In this document: positions 36,300 to 47,109 of the stretch, one piece after another
How the letters are laid out: the number at the start of each line of letters is the position of its first letter
How positions within the stretch are numbered: the stretch's first letter is position 1
Assembly: GCA_003971905.1 (NCBI GenBank)
Contig: RSEE01000012.1
Location: 682,001-746,000, forward strand
DNA length: 64,000 bases
Source: Moniliella sp. 'wahieum'
Lineage: Eukaryota; Basidiomycota; Moniliellomycetes; Moniliellales; Moniliellaceae
Direction of reading: 5' to 3'
Notes under the pieces: model-generated
Told to the model about the DNA's origin: nothing
Database searches by the model: none
What the model saw: the letters and a program-made list of their open reading frames with translations, nothing else
Translations under genes and position numbers: made by a program

Positions 36300-36600
36300 G
36301 CCCGGATTGGTTGCTTTCCATCACCACCACTCGCGCATCAAGCAGTACCAGTCGGCGTACGATTCAAGACGCTCGCGTTCACCCGGCTGCTCTACCCTCC
36401 AAGTCCCCGCGCGAGGTGATTTTCATTCCCTTCCCCGATGGACGACTCGAGCCTGGCCTGATGGCCAACCGGTTTCGACCCCAGCTCATCGTCTCCAAGT
36501 GAGGTCCAACCCTCGACCACTCAAGACCCTCGGACGCTCGCGACGGTTTTCAACAGCTCAAGGCGAATTTTTTTTTCAGGATCTTCGCCCGTGACGTCAA
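36300..36600 (+). pseudogene. Exon-intron-like stretch inside the element
   Basis: A plus-strand frame gives SPREVIFIPFPDGRLEPGLM then ANRFRPQLIVSK. A GTGAGG donor at about 36500 and a T-rich acceptor (TTTTTTTTCAG, ending about 36580) would continue it as IFARDVNFG. This looks like a captured piece of a spliced gene, but I do not recognise the protein, and no start or full-length frame is seen. Low confidence. Confidence 0.3.
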
Positions 36601-37023
36601 TTTCGGTTGCTCTATTCCTTCTTTCTCGATGGTTAACTCCTGTCCCCCCCTCGGAGAGGGAGGAGGCCCAGGAGATGCGCGCGGACGCGCATAAGGAGGA
36701 TGGGGCGTGGGAGCGCCGGTCGCCATAAGGCGAGGCGACGGCTGCAAGCCCAATTACCGTGTTTATCCTACCAAGTAGGCATGTGGGCATGCCTTGTGAA
36801 GGGGAGCGTGATGCGACGGACGAACGCTGGCAGGCAGGCCAGCGGAGCGCGCCGATCCCCTTCTAGTCCACATCAAGCCCTGGTATTCGTGCGAGCGAAC
36901 GTTGGCAGGCGGGCCAGCGGAGCTTGTACTCTCCCCCAAGTCTCAAAGGAGGCGAGCATTAGCCGGCGGGCCAACAGCGCCTCTACCTCTTGGTTTCTCT
37001 GCTCTCAAGATGGCTTTGACTCG

Positions 37024-37160
37024 CACCCCCGATGCTCGAAGGAAGGAGGGGCGTGCGAATGAGAAGAGAGCTTGACACCCCCGACGCTCGAAGGAAGGAG
37101 GGGCGTGGGAGCAAGAGCCTGAACCGCACCCCCGACGCTCGAAGGAAGGAGGGGCGTGCC
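37024..37160. repeat. Three tandem copies of a 51-52 bp unit
   Basis: CACCCCCGACGCTCGAAGG followed by AAGGAGGGGCGTG occurs at about 37025, 37077 and 37128, with variable spacers. Read on the minus strand each unit gives HAPPSFERRGC-like words. The ends CACCCC and GGGGCGTG can pair, so each unit may fold as a hairpin. Confidence 0.75.
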
Positions 37161-37774
37161 AAGTATCCAAGTACCCAATCCCCGTTCAAAGTTTGGTCGG
37201 CGCGAAAGGAGTTTGACGCCGATCGTATGCCCAAAGACCGAGGGAGCGAAGGGCATACCTCGCGATTGCTTTACCATGGAAAGGAGAGATGTGCGCATGG
37301 GTAAGCGTACACTCCTTCACCCCTCCCCGTTGCTATTAGGAGAGAGGGAAGCCCATCCATGGAAGGCGTGCGGACACGCCTTGTGAAGAGGAGCGTAATG
37401 TCACGGGCTGCGGCGGACACGAGATGGTCCGACCCAAGCTAAGGCCCGCCTGCTCCGCACATGCCCAGTAGAGGTGCTCCGCAGGCCAACCAAGTGTGAT
37501 GATGGTTGGCTAAATCAAGTATCGTGGCCGAAGGGCCATGCTCCGCGCGACAATAGTCGCCCCCCGCCCAAGTCCAAGTCGGCCGGCCTAAATAAGGCCA
37601 CCGAGCTTCCAGTGCCGTGGCGGCATCTGCCGTCCCGTCCCCGTTTCCGTTTCCTTTCTCTGTCGCGCCTGCGGCGACCAACCCCGCTTTTGACATGTTC
37701 CTTTCTACACCCCTCTGTATCCGTTTCCCTTTTGATCCTGCCTGTACCCCTGGTTGATGGGGATCTTTTCCCCC

Positions 37775-38245
37775 ACTTCCATTCTCGTCCCCACTCTCGT
37801 CATCTCGTCTCCACCTTCGTCCCTTTCCCGCCTATCCTGTCCGACTCCTGCCCGTTTCCAGCCAATTGATCCAGTACAGGCAGCTTTCTTGTTAGCGTCC
37901 GACTTCTCCTCCGACCTCGTCCTCCAGCCCTTCGTCAACCCATCGCGCGAGCCCTCCTTTGGCCGCGGCGATTCCCAGTCTCAGTTAAGGCAGTGTTTGT
38001 CCGCCGCTGCCTCCTCCCGTCCCTAAGTCCCGGAGGCTTCAGACACGTTACTACGCCCAAGCCGGTGCAGACGCAGCCTTGCCACACGTGCAGCCGCCCC
38101 ACCAAAGGCCTCTCCTCGTCCCTAGCTCCGCTCGGATACACCAACCAGCCCAAGCCCGAAACTACCGTGAGTCGTCCTTCCGTCTCCTAAGGGATTGTAC
38201 CCCAAAAACCCCAGGGCGGGCCCCTGGCGGCGCCCGCCCGTGACA
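37775..38245 (-). repeat. Right inverted arm
   Basis: Inverted partner of 35432-35898. It forms the outer half of an 847-bp unit (37399-38245) whose inner edge also starts TGTCACGGGC. Confidence 0.85.
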
Positions 38246-38250
38246 ACAGC

Positions 38251-40010
38251 CTTTGGCAACACCACAGGCCCTCGAATGCGACCGCTTTTCTCATATAGAC
38301 TTCCTCTTCTCCGCTGCCCTCTCACCAAAAGAGCATTTACCAGGGCACTGCTATGGACCGTGTGCTCCTATTAGCCTCCCGCCTTTTACCCCCCTGGAGA
38401 AGGCAACGGAAGGTATCTGCCCCATCGCCTGTAGGGAGGTGATGTACCGTCTGGTGGGCGCCAAAAGCATCGCTCGAGCGATATGCTCCCCACGGCTGGC
38501 TGCTTCCCACTCATCTGGGAGTAGCATCGCAAAACGGAGGCGGGCCTATCGTGCATATAGTCGAGCGCATGATGGCGACATCATGCGGGGAGAATGACGG
38601 GGAACTGGGCGATTTCAACCCCGTCGCCATGCTCGAATTTACTAACGCTCTTAACAAGGTGCGCCGTCGCACACTCTGCAGTGGCCAAAACATAACCATT
38701 TTGGCCCCATCTTCTTTCTTTGGCCGGTGGATTTATGGTGCCCCCACCCAGCTTTGGGGTCGCGCCGTACGGGAATGAGACGGGCGCTTTGTCGGCAGAG
38801 GGGCGTCCGGCAGGGCCATCCCCTCACCCCTTTTTCTTATCCATTGCAGTGCGGCCGGCCCGCGACGTGGACGTTGCAAAAGGAGCTGCCGCCGGGACAC
38901 CTTGTGATGGCGTACTTGGATGACATTACGATTTTCGGACAAGAACCAGGCAATACCGGCCGAGCTGCTGAGCTGCGGAGATTTTGGAAGACGATACCTC
39001 AGGTTTCGCACTCAACCTGCGCAAGTGCGTCGAGCGGGACCGGGACCAGATTCGGGAGGATGGACTGGAGGTCCTCTGTCCTGGGTACTTGTGCGGGAGG
39101 GAGGGATTGTCGCGATCGTGGCTCTGTGACCAACTGGCCAACATGAGGCAGGACATGCCCAAGTTTGATGACATCTCTCCGTCAGGGACGCCTCATACTA
39201 TGGCGGTACAATACTCAGACCAAGCCCCCCGCCGCCTGCTCCATCCACCATGGAGATCAAGGGTGAGCTGGACGATGTGCTGCCGAAATTGATGACTTCG
39301 TCTCTGCAAGGGGTTCGGACGGATCCGGGGCGATGAGGATCCCAAGGTTCAAAGGACGATCACTTCGACATGCTCTCATGAGCTTGCCTCTCAGGATGGG
39401 AGGATGCGGTAGTCCGCTTTACTCATATATTGCGCCCCACACGCTTGTGCTGCGGCCAAGGAGGTCAACGACTATCTTATTACCATGTTGACCGATCGGA
39501 AGCGCGCATGCCAAAGGCGAACGCATTTGCGAAGCAACGCCAGCGCTGAACGAGCCGACTGTGGAGGAGGAGGATGGGACGAGGCTTGGGAGGAAGGCAG
39601 TACATGAGAGAACCGCGACGCCTTTGGAACTCCGGCAGAGAATCAGCTGGTTCGGTGAAGCAAAACGCGACAAGAACGCCAACTTACTGCCTGGGGCGCA
39701 CCAAGAGCCGTTTCCCCCTTGTTTTGACGAGGCGAAGATAATTCGATAATATATGCCACCAAGACGGGGTGGGCCAGATGCTTGGGAACTGGGAGGAACA
39801 AACACTGAGTCTCAATGGAGATGGTTCACTGCTCGGATGTCAACCACGTTCATTTGTATACACACGCGTTTCTTCGGGATGGGAATGGATGGCGGGCACA
39901 AGAAAGATTTGGCGCCAACGAGCAACACACGCCGTCGGATGATCGATAAACGTGATGAACAGGCTTAGGTGCAGCGTTTTTGTCCCAAGCTTAAGCTCTG
40001 TCAATGAATG
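38251..40010 (+). mobile_element. Decayed LINE-like reverse transcriptase (copy B)
   Basis: Broken frames carry reverse-transcriptase motifs in order: VMYRLVGAKSIARAI (38441-38485), GVASQNGGGPIVHIVERM (about 38520), AMLEFTNALNKVRRR (about 38625), RGVRQGHPLTPF (about 38802) and the polymerase site VMAYLDDITIFG (38905-38940, YLDD). The C-terminal region matches copy A: HERTATPLELRQR (about 39600) and SQWRWFTARMSTTF (about 39810). The 3' tail CTTAAGCTCTGTCAATGA lies at about 39990. Many stops and frame changes: inactive. The 2.8-kb inverted-arm element sits immediately upstream, so it may have inserted into this copy. Confidence 0.78.
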
Positions 40011-42103
40011 GTTACAGTATAGAGACCCTACAATCTCCTCCATAATGGTCTGTTCTGTTGGATCTGATCTCACAACGGTGTGGGATTTGCTCTCGCAAAG
40101 ATGTGAATCTTGCAAATTGATGTCGAAAGAGCAGTGTTGAGCCACATCGGGTGGCTCGTACTTTAGCCAACGTCCCTTCAGTTCCTCCTCAGGCCTAGGA
40201 GTTTGTTTTCTCTCTCCTGTTTTCCTTGGTTCCGCAGCTTAGCCCTTGGTGGCGCCTCGCTGTCACTTGATATGTTTCTCGTAGGCGTTGCTGGTTGGCT
40301 TAGCCCCACCAGTGCAATGCATCACCCTCGAGGACCATCCGGACAATAGGTCCCATCAAGCAGGCTGTGTATGTGTGGCGTAGACTGTTCTATGAAGCGA
40401 CATTCTCCTCTCTAACAGGCCTCAGGATGGACAATAGGAAGCAGAAAAGAGATTGGGCGCAAGTACCCCCAGGACGGAAGTACAAAAGAAGGTTGAACGC
40501 TGAACGTTGACTAGGTGATTAGGTGCCCGGGCGATCGGGTGACTGACTGGGGGGTGCTCAGCCAGCCCAACCGCACACACATGCTCACAAGCCTCAGCTG
40601 ATGCATCTTCACATATGCCTGATGCTACCGTGCTGCGCCTTGCTGCGCCGGCGTGGTTGCTCGTGATGGTGGTAGTGAAGCGCAAAAAGGCGTGACCTTG
40701 TTCCAACAACACCGAAGCGAGTCGCCGGTCCAGGCCCGCCAGGCCTGACCAACTCGGTGGTTCAGGGGCTTGAAACGGGCCGAGGCGGAGACTTGCAGGG
40801 ACTTGCAGGCTGCCCTTCAAGGGAAGCTGTCACATGCGTGCGAAGCTCATTAAGCTCATGGAGGTAGAAGGATGGTGAACCCTATGATGGAGCCTGTGGC
40901 GCTGGGGTGCCAGCGCCAAGTGTTTGCCGCCAGTTGCACCGAACCACCCGTACGTCATGTGACGGTCACATCTCTCGACAGTGGCATGATGATGAGGTCA
41001 GGCCTCACATGCACACGTGGGATATGATGGGTGAGATCTGAGAGAAACTGGGAGCATATGATGGGTGATGCCATGCATGGTGGCTGATGCAGATGGGCGA
41101 CGGCGCGTGGGCAAAGGGCAAAACAGATGGCTGGTACATGGCTGGCACAAACCTGGGGGACAGTCCACACTGGGTGGCTCGGCGGCAGCCGGTAAAAAAT
41201 AATCGCGTGGCGCATTGCTGGGATGCAGGAGGCTGCATGCCGCGCCGCCGCAGCAGCCCATGGTAAACTTCGGGGGTGTCGCGTTCGACGCTCGCCCAGT
41301 CCTGAGTGCCCGTGCTGAGGCCCAGCGCTCGGCTTAAGCGCTCAGCCGTTGCGAACTGCCGTACACTGCCCCCCCGCTCACCACCACACCACTCACACAC
41401 TGCCTGGATGCCTGAACACCGATCGATGATCGCAGACGGCGCCAATCGCAGGGGCGCGTGGAGGCTGTGGAGGCCGGGCAGGCCACGGGTGGTGGAGGCA
41501 GCACCTGCGGCGCCGTGCCTGGTGCTGATGCTGACGCCCAGTGCCCCTGCATGTTGTCTCGCATCGATCCGCGATCACCTCGATCACCGATCGTCTGTGC
41601 CGTCTGGGGCTGCAGGACGAACGGATGGCCGTCTCTGCCGTGGCGCCAGTGTCCCTCCTGTCTGGGACATTGGCGGCTGCCCAGCTAGCGCCCACCCCGC
41701 CAGTTGCCTTCCCACGCTGCACATGAGGCGCTTCAGCAGCTTCAGCGCTTCAGCACTAGCAGCAGCCTGGCGAGGCCCGCTCGGTGGTGCTGTCGTGAGA
41801 TCTGGACACCCCTCTCCCTTTCTGCCCCAGCATCCACACGCGCGCCACCCGCCACCCGCCATCCGCCATCGTCGCCGCCGTCGTCGCCGTCGTCGTCGTC
41901 ATCTCGGCTTCCGGCCTGGCCGGTGTGCGTGCGTCGAGTCTGCCCTGCTCGGCTGTGTCTTGCCCTATCCTGCGTTGCACTCTCCTCGCCATTCGCCTTA
42001 GCCCTCCGCACCGTCTATCATGCCCCGTGGTCCCCCCCCCCCCCCCCCACCCGCCCTTCTTTGTTAGTCTGGCTGACATTGAGTACTTCGCTTAGCCTCC
42101 GTC
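40011..42103. other. Long intergenic region
   Basis: No supported gene. A cluster of ATGATGGG and ATGCATGG words lies at 40985-41075. GATCGATGATCG is at about 41417 and ATCACCGATC at 41583-41592. A run of 17 C lies at 42032-42048. A possible short first exon (ATG 42019) and the acceptor CGCTTAG at about 42090 may belong to the next gene. Confidence 0.4.
41583..41592. promoter_or_regulatory. Recurrent intergenic motif ATCACCGATC, site 2
   Basis: In the 5' flank of the Ser-rich gene at 42.1 kb, within a GATC-rich patch (GCGATCACCTCGATCACCGA). Confidence 0.3.
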
Positions 42104-43782
42104 GTGCCTACTCCCGCCACTCCGTTGGTCCGAATTGACACTGCTGATGCGCTCGCCGACGAATTTGAGCTCGAGCCGGAGCCGGAGCCTGATCCAATAT
42201 CTAATAGCGATGCCGACTCCTCCGATGTTGATACCGACTTTCCTCTCCCCTCGTCCGACGCTGTACCACGGCACCGCTTTGCCCAAACGGGTGCCCCCTG
42301 TCTAAAAAAGGGGGGCATCTCTGCCCGCGCCAGCTGCCTGGCCCTAAGTCACACCGCCTGTTCCCCCCTGCAGTCCCGCTTCCCGCCGGCGTTCCGCTAT
42401 TACCCCAACCGCTCCAACGCGGTAGGAAGACCCCATATCCAGCTTGTCCGATTTGATCCCGGCGCTGCCCCTGCGGCCGGGTGGACCTATTCGCGCACCG
42501 CGTACGACCGGACCCCCATCCAATCCACCCAAGGCCGCGGCTCCTCGCTCGACCTAAGCATGCGACGTTGCCGCTCATATTATGGCGACGATGGTGTTTC
42601 GGACGAAGAGGAACCTGCATTCCATTCGCCCTTGGCCATCCGGGTGGCCAAAGCCAGCGCACAATCAGACTACTTTGGCACTTCGTGGTCCACCCGTCTG
42701 CAGGCTGGACAGGTGGTGGGATTTGACACATCGACACGACTGCAACCGCTGGCGCTGACCGACATGAGGCTCGACGCACCGGTGCGCCTAGACGAACCTG
42801 AGACACTCTTCTGCCATGCCACGGCGGAAGAGACCACCCGAACGTACCAATGGCCTGCCCCCTCTATTCGTTCCTTTGGTGCGCTCACCACGCCTGCACT
42901 GCCAGAGATGGAGGTGATGGAGGATCAGGACGTCTCCCCCTATGGTCAGGTGCCTGGTGGGATCGACTGTGGGAGGACAGGACACCGATCCCCTCGCCTT
43001 CACTAACGGCCTCGGCGTTGGAAGGCTACGATTGGCACCACTTACGCGCCACCTCGCTGCCCAGCACCGTCCCCTCTGCGGATGCCGATTCCGATTCGTC
43101 AAAGACGGTCGAACTGACGCCAGCGAGCCAGCGCGGTGCACTGCATTTGAACCAGCCGTCTGGCTCGGGTGTGGCTTGCTCTTCACCAACCTCGCCTGCG
43201 GGGCTGGACCCCGACCCGCCCATCTCGGAAGGGTCGCGCTGTTCCTCGCGCGATTCGCTGTTTTACGACACGGGCTCCTTTGCCTCCTACTGTTCCGGAT
43301 CGGGCTCCGGGTCTGGCTTCACCTCGGCCACAACGGCCTGCTCTTCTGACAGCAGCAGTACGTCGCCGCCACTTGGGTTGGACGAACGCACAGGTACGTG
43401 TGGCGGTGCTTCACAGGGTGTTCCAACACTCTCCCTTTCCATGCTACGAACGCCCTCTTTGCCCTGCAGTACAACGGCGGGTCCGTCGTCGTTGTCGCTA
43501 CGGAGGAGACTTAACGGGCTGGAGTTGCAGTTAGGGGAGCGGATGAGCGGGCGGGCCTGTTCCGCTCCGTCGATCGAGTGGGCTGCGTCGAGTGCGTCGC
43601 ACCCCCATACTGGTCCTCACAGCGAGCCCCACAGCGAGCCCCACCGCGATTCGGCACCGATGGTTCTCATCCCCCCGCCTGCAATCAAGAAGAAGAAGAA
43701 GAAGAGCGAGAAGCGACGCAATTCCCTCTCGGCTTTGGCCGCATTTGGAGATGATGGTGAAGGCGCGCTGGGTGGATTCTAA
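42104..43782 (+). CDS. Ser-rich conserved fungal protein, unknown function
   Basis: The open frame begins after a likely acceptor (CGCTTAG), so the start codon is probably in an upstream exon, perhaps ATG 42019. An acidic N-terminus (FELEPEPEPDP) precedes a compact block at about 42380-42590: FPPAFRYYPNRSNAVGRPHI, WTYSRTAYDRTPIQST, SSLDLSMRRC. The words YSRTAYDRTPI and SLDLSMRRC resemble a short motif I recall in fungal proteins of unknown role. A frame change near 42960 leads to WDRLWEDRTPIPSPSLTASA. A long Ser/Gly-rich region follows, then a Lys run (IKKKKKKSEKRRNSLSALAA) and the end DDGEGALGGF. The Lys/Arg block could be a nuclear localisation signal. No enzyme domain is visible. Confidence 0.6.
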
Positions 43783-45470
43783 CCCTGCTGCTCCCTCCTT
43801 TTTCACATCCTCTCTTCGCCTTCGGTCCGTCATTGTCTTCCTCTCCGTCTCTTTCTCCTCTCTCTAGCCCTCGCTTCCCTCTCTGCCCATCCCCTCCATC
43901 CCATATCGAAAAACGTCCTCGCAAGGGTCGTCCTCTGTTCTGCTCTGCATCCCTCTCCTATGCATGTGGCCTGGCCACCATACCTACCATACCCCTCTTT
44001 CCCTTTCGCACCATTACCTAGGCCGGGCCTGATCCCTGATCCCTGATATCTTATCTAGGATCGATTTCTCTTGCCACCTAGCCTATCTCTCCCCGCTGGC
44101 CTTCCCCTGGCTAGTTCAGCCTCCTTCTTCCCTCCTTCCATCTCTCGCACCGACTACCCACATTCAGTACCATTTTCTTCCTCCCTCGTCCTTTGTTCCT
44201 CCCATCTTAACCAGAGCTGAGTGCCGCAGAATCGTGCTGGACCCGTATTGCCGCTCCAAGCCTAGCGTACAGAGCTGTGGTCTGGCGAGCCAGGATTGCA
44301 TTCTTTGGGTCATCTGTTTCTGTATAGAGCCCCCAGCGCAAATGAGGCCTGAGGGCCTGAGCGGGGGCAGAGTTTGCGGGGGTAAGACCTGGTGAGACTC
44401 TTGGGGTGGGGATCCTACATCTGTTTAGGGTGCCGCCTTACTGCTACATCCGCCGATGAGGCTCATATGCATACCACCAGCACCTGGCTGGTTTAGTTGA
44501 GTGGCTGGGGTGGTCCAACCAGTGGGGCGGCATGAACTTCAAGTGGCGGAGACCGCACACCTCCTCCCCACCTATGAACAGGAAATTGCGCCTGGTCAGC
44601 ACATATGTTTATCAAGCGAACCAAGAGTAACGCACCCACAGTACTGGCGCGCCCCAAATTAATGACGGGGGCTCGGCGAGCCGCTTTGCATATTCGCACC
44701 AGGCTGGTCCAGTGAGGCATGAGGAGAAGTAATGGGTGCGCAAGCGCCATGCTAGAGGTGGAGAGGGGTTAGTGTGGGCTAGTGCTTTGTACTATTGCGT
44801 GGGACTGTGCGCGGGGGGCAAGGGTTTTTGGCCTCTACTTGGATGGCCTGTTGGCAGAGAGGACAGGATATTATGTTTCTCAGCGCGCGGTCCGGACGCA
44901 CGAAAAGCTAGCAATGAGATCGCCACAGGATCGATGGACTTTACAGTCGAAAACTGTGAATGGCGTTGCTCGAAGTGGTGGCGACCCGCATCTTACACTT
45001 ACCGGGGCTCCATCACCACGTACCACACTCTCTCTCGGGGCCTTCTCCTACCTCGTCTGCTGGCCTGCCCTACCATGCTCTATGTTTGACGGCATTTCTC
45101 CCCCTACGCCACCGCTCGCTCACTTGGTTTCTCTAACTCATTACCGCCTGATTGCGTCCAGCATCCACCATCAGCCACCAGGGTGGGGGGGGCGTCTTGC
45201 AATATGCGAGCCTGATGGTCCGTGCGAAAAGGTTTGCCCTGTCCAGCTCAAGTGGATTCAAACATTCAACGCAGGAGATGGGGTTGCACCGACCCACCTC
45301 ACAGCCTTACAACATTGAAACCAGACTGTGCCAGGCCCACCGCCTGGCTGCTGGAGCGGATGCGATGCGAGATGCAATGGAGTGAAGATGGCGGCTCCAA
45401 CCCTCGTCTTCCCGTCCACCCCGCTCCCCCCGCCCCGCCTGGTTTGCTCCTGTTTTGGGTCGCAAGCGCC
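43783..45470. other. Intergenic, nothing recognised
   Basis: CT-rich DNA at 43800-44220 follows the upstream gene, probably its 3' untranslated region. No gene, tRNA or repeat is recognised up to the MFAP1 start. Confidence 0.45.
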
Positions 45471-47109
45471 ATGTTGGGTAAACGACCCCAAGCCCAGCGC
45501 GTCAGCAAGCCTGTCGCGCGCTACCGCCCCGGAAAGGTGCCCCATCTACCGCCTGGGGCCGACACGTACGGCTCGGACGAGAGCAGCGACGAGCCAGCCG
45601 AGGCTGCGGTGCCCGCGCCAGCGGCCCCGAGTCCGTCCCGCGCCGCGCCACCTCCGGCGTCGGATGAAGGATCGTCTGAATACGGTACGTTGTGCCCTTC
45701 CCAACCGCTTTGTGCCCCGCTTTAGCCCAAGCCAAGGCCGCCCGCTGACTCCCTGCCCCCTCGCCCCGCCGCCGCCGTGCTTTTTCTGCGATGACAGAGA
45801 CGGATACCGAGGACGAGCAACCCGAACCGTTCCGGCCTGTCTTTCGTGGTGCGGCGACTAGTCAGCCTAGTGCGCGCGTTGTTTCCCAACCCCCGGTCCC
45901 GCTGCCTCCACGACTATCCCGGCCGCTCGTCGTCAGAGTACGACTCGGAGAGCGATGAGAGCGAGAGAGTGAAGCCGACTCGGCCCCCGCACCGCCTGCT
46001 CCGATCTTCCGTCCCAGTTTCGTGACCAAGGCCCAGCGCAAGACGTTGGACGAGCAGGGGGAGGCCGAGAGCGAAGCGGCGATCGAGGCCAAAGCCGAGG
46101 CTGAGCGGGCCAAACGGAAACAAGCGCATGACCTGGCCGCGCACACCATCAAAGCGGGCCTGTTGGAGGCTGAGGCCGCCGAGGCGGCCCAGCGACCCGA
46201 TTTGAGCGATACCGATGGCCGTGATCCCGACGCCGAGTTTCAAGCATGGCGGGAGCGCGAGCTGCGGCGTCTGGCGCGCGCGCGAGGCGGACGAAGCGCA
46301 AGCCGAGCATCAAGCCGAGCTGGCTCGCCGGGCGGCCCTATCCCAGGCAGAACGGGATGCGGAGGATGAGGCACATGCACGCCAAACGCGCAAGGACAAG
46401 ATGGCTTCCCGTGGTGCAGTGGGCTTTATGCAAAAGTATCATCACAAGGGTGCCTTTTTCCAAGACATGGACTTGCCTCACCGAGACTACACTGGGCCCA
46501 CCGAGAACCAGATTAACAAGAGCTTGCTACCAAAGATGATGCAGGTACGGGACTTTGGGCGCAAGGGGCGCTCCAAGTGGACACACCTTGCCGCGGAGGA
46601 TACCAGCCGGCCGGACGAACGGTCTGCTCCGTCTCGCAGGCGGGGAGGCGGGGGTGGATGGGAAGGCGACCCACAACGCACCCAACCACCGGCTTCTACA
46701 GGCGCCAACTCCTTCTCTCAACGTCCTACACGCACCTGGGGGGCTCCAAGTACCTCTGCCTCCCATTCCGCGCCCACCCCTACCTCGGCCCCCTCGGCCT
46801 CGGCGCCAACCGACCCACCTAAGCCCAAGAAACCGCCAGGGAACCGGCTGCGAATGAAGGTGGATGACCGGCCGCGTCGCAAGGCGGGTGAATACGTCGT
46901 GGAACATGATGAGGATGAGCGCCAGCCCTCTCGGTTGGACCGGGAGAAGCCCCTGGACTATGGCGCGTCCGGCATGGGGCCCAGACGGGGAGCGATGGAG
47001 GAGCGACGTGGAATGACCGTCGCTCCACGCGCGCTGGGACGTGGACGCAGGGGGGGATGCGGGCGAGCCCAAACGGCGGCGCATCTCGTATGGAGACGCA
47101 GAGGCCTAA
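45471..47109 (+). CDS. MFAP1: MFAP1 homologue, spliceosomal protein
   Basis: MFAP1 is a conserved nuclear component of the spliceosomal B complex. ATG 45471 gives MLGKRPQAQRVSKPVARYRP, with the family's RYRPGK start. A 112-bp intron (45685-45797) joins SSEY to ETDTEDEQ. An acidic SSEYDSESDESE stretch, then PIFRPSFVTKAQRKTLDEQ and a long Glu/Ala/Lys/Arg coiled coil (46040-46400, with FQAWRERELRRLARAR) match the central region. The diagnostic block is at about 46420-46610: GFMQKYHHKGAFFQDMD, KSLLPKMMQVRDFGRKGRSK, WTHLAAEDTS. A Pro/Ser insertion of about 70 residues precedes a basic C-terminus. One G too many at about 47050 hides the natural end, PKRRRISYGDAEA, with TAA at 47107. Other frame changes near 45950 and 46290. 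Confidence 0.9.

Larger units (their letters stand above)
35432..38245. mobile_element. 2.8-kb element with long inverted arms and ACAGC target duplication
   Basis: The unit begins TGTCACGGGCGGGCGCC at 35432 and ends with the reverse complement GGCGCCCGCCCGTGACA at 38245. The five bases just outside are ACAGC on both sides (35427-35431 and 38246-38250), a target-site duplication, so the unit moved in one piece. The first 467 bases and last 471 bases are near-identical in inverted orientation. Inside are a tandem array (37024-37160), other internal repeats and an exon-like stretch (36300-36600), but no transposase or polymerase is recognised. It may be a foldback-like or other non-autonomous DNA element, or a rearranged LTR element: the right 847 bp (37399-38245) itself begins TGTCACGGGC and ends GCCCGTGACA. 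Confidence 0.75.

Noticed and set aside
37024..37160. Possible CRISPR array
   Set aside because: Only three units with short, irregular spacers, inside a eukaryotic transposon; no cas genes.
35432..38245. Standard LTR retrotransposon with gag-pol
   Set aside because: The terminal repeats are inverted, not direct, and no gag, protease, integrase or polymerase motif is present inside.
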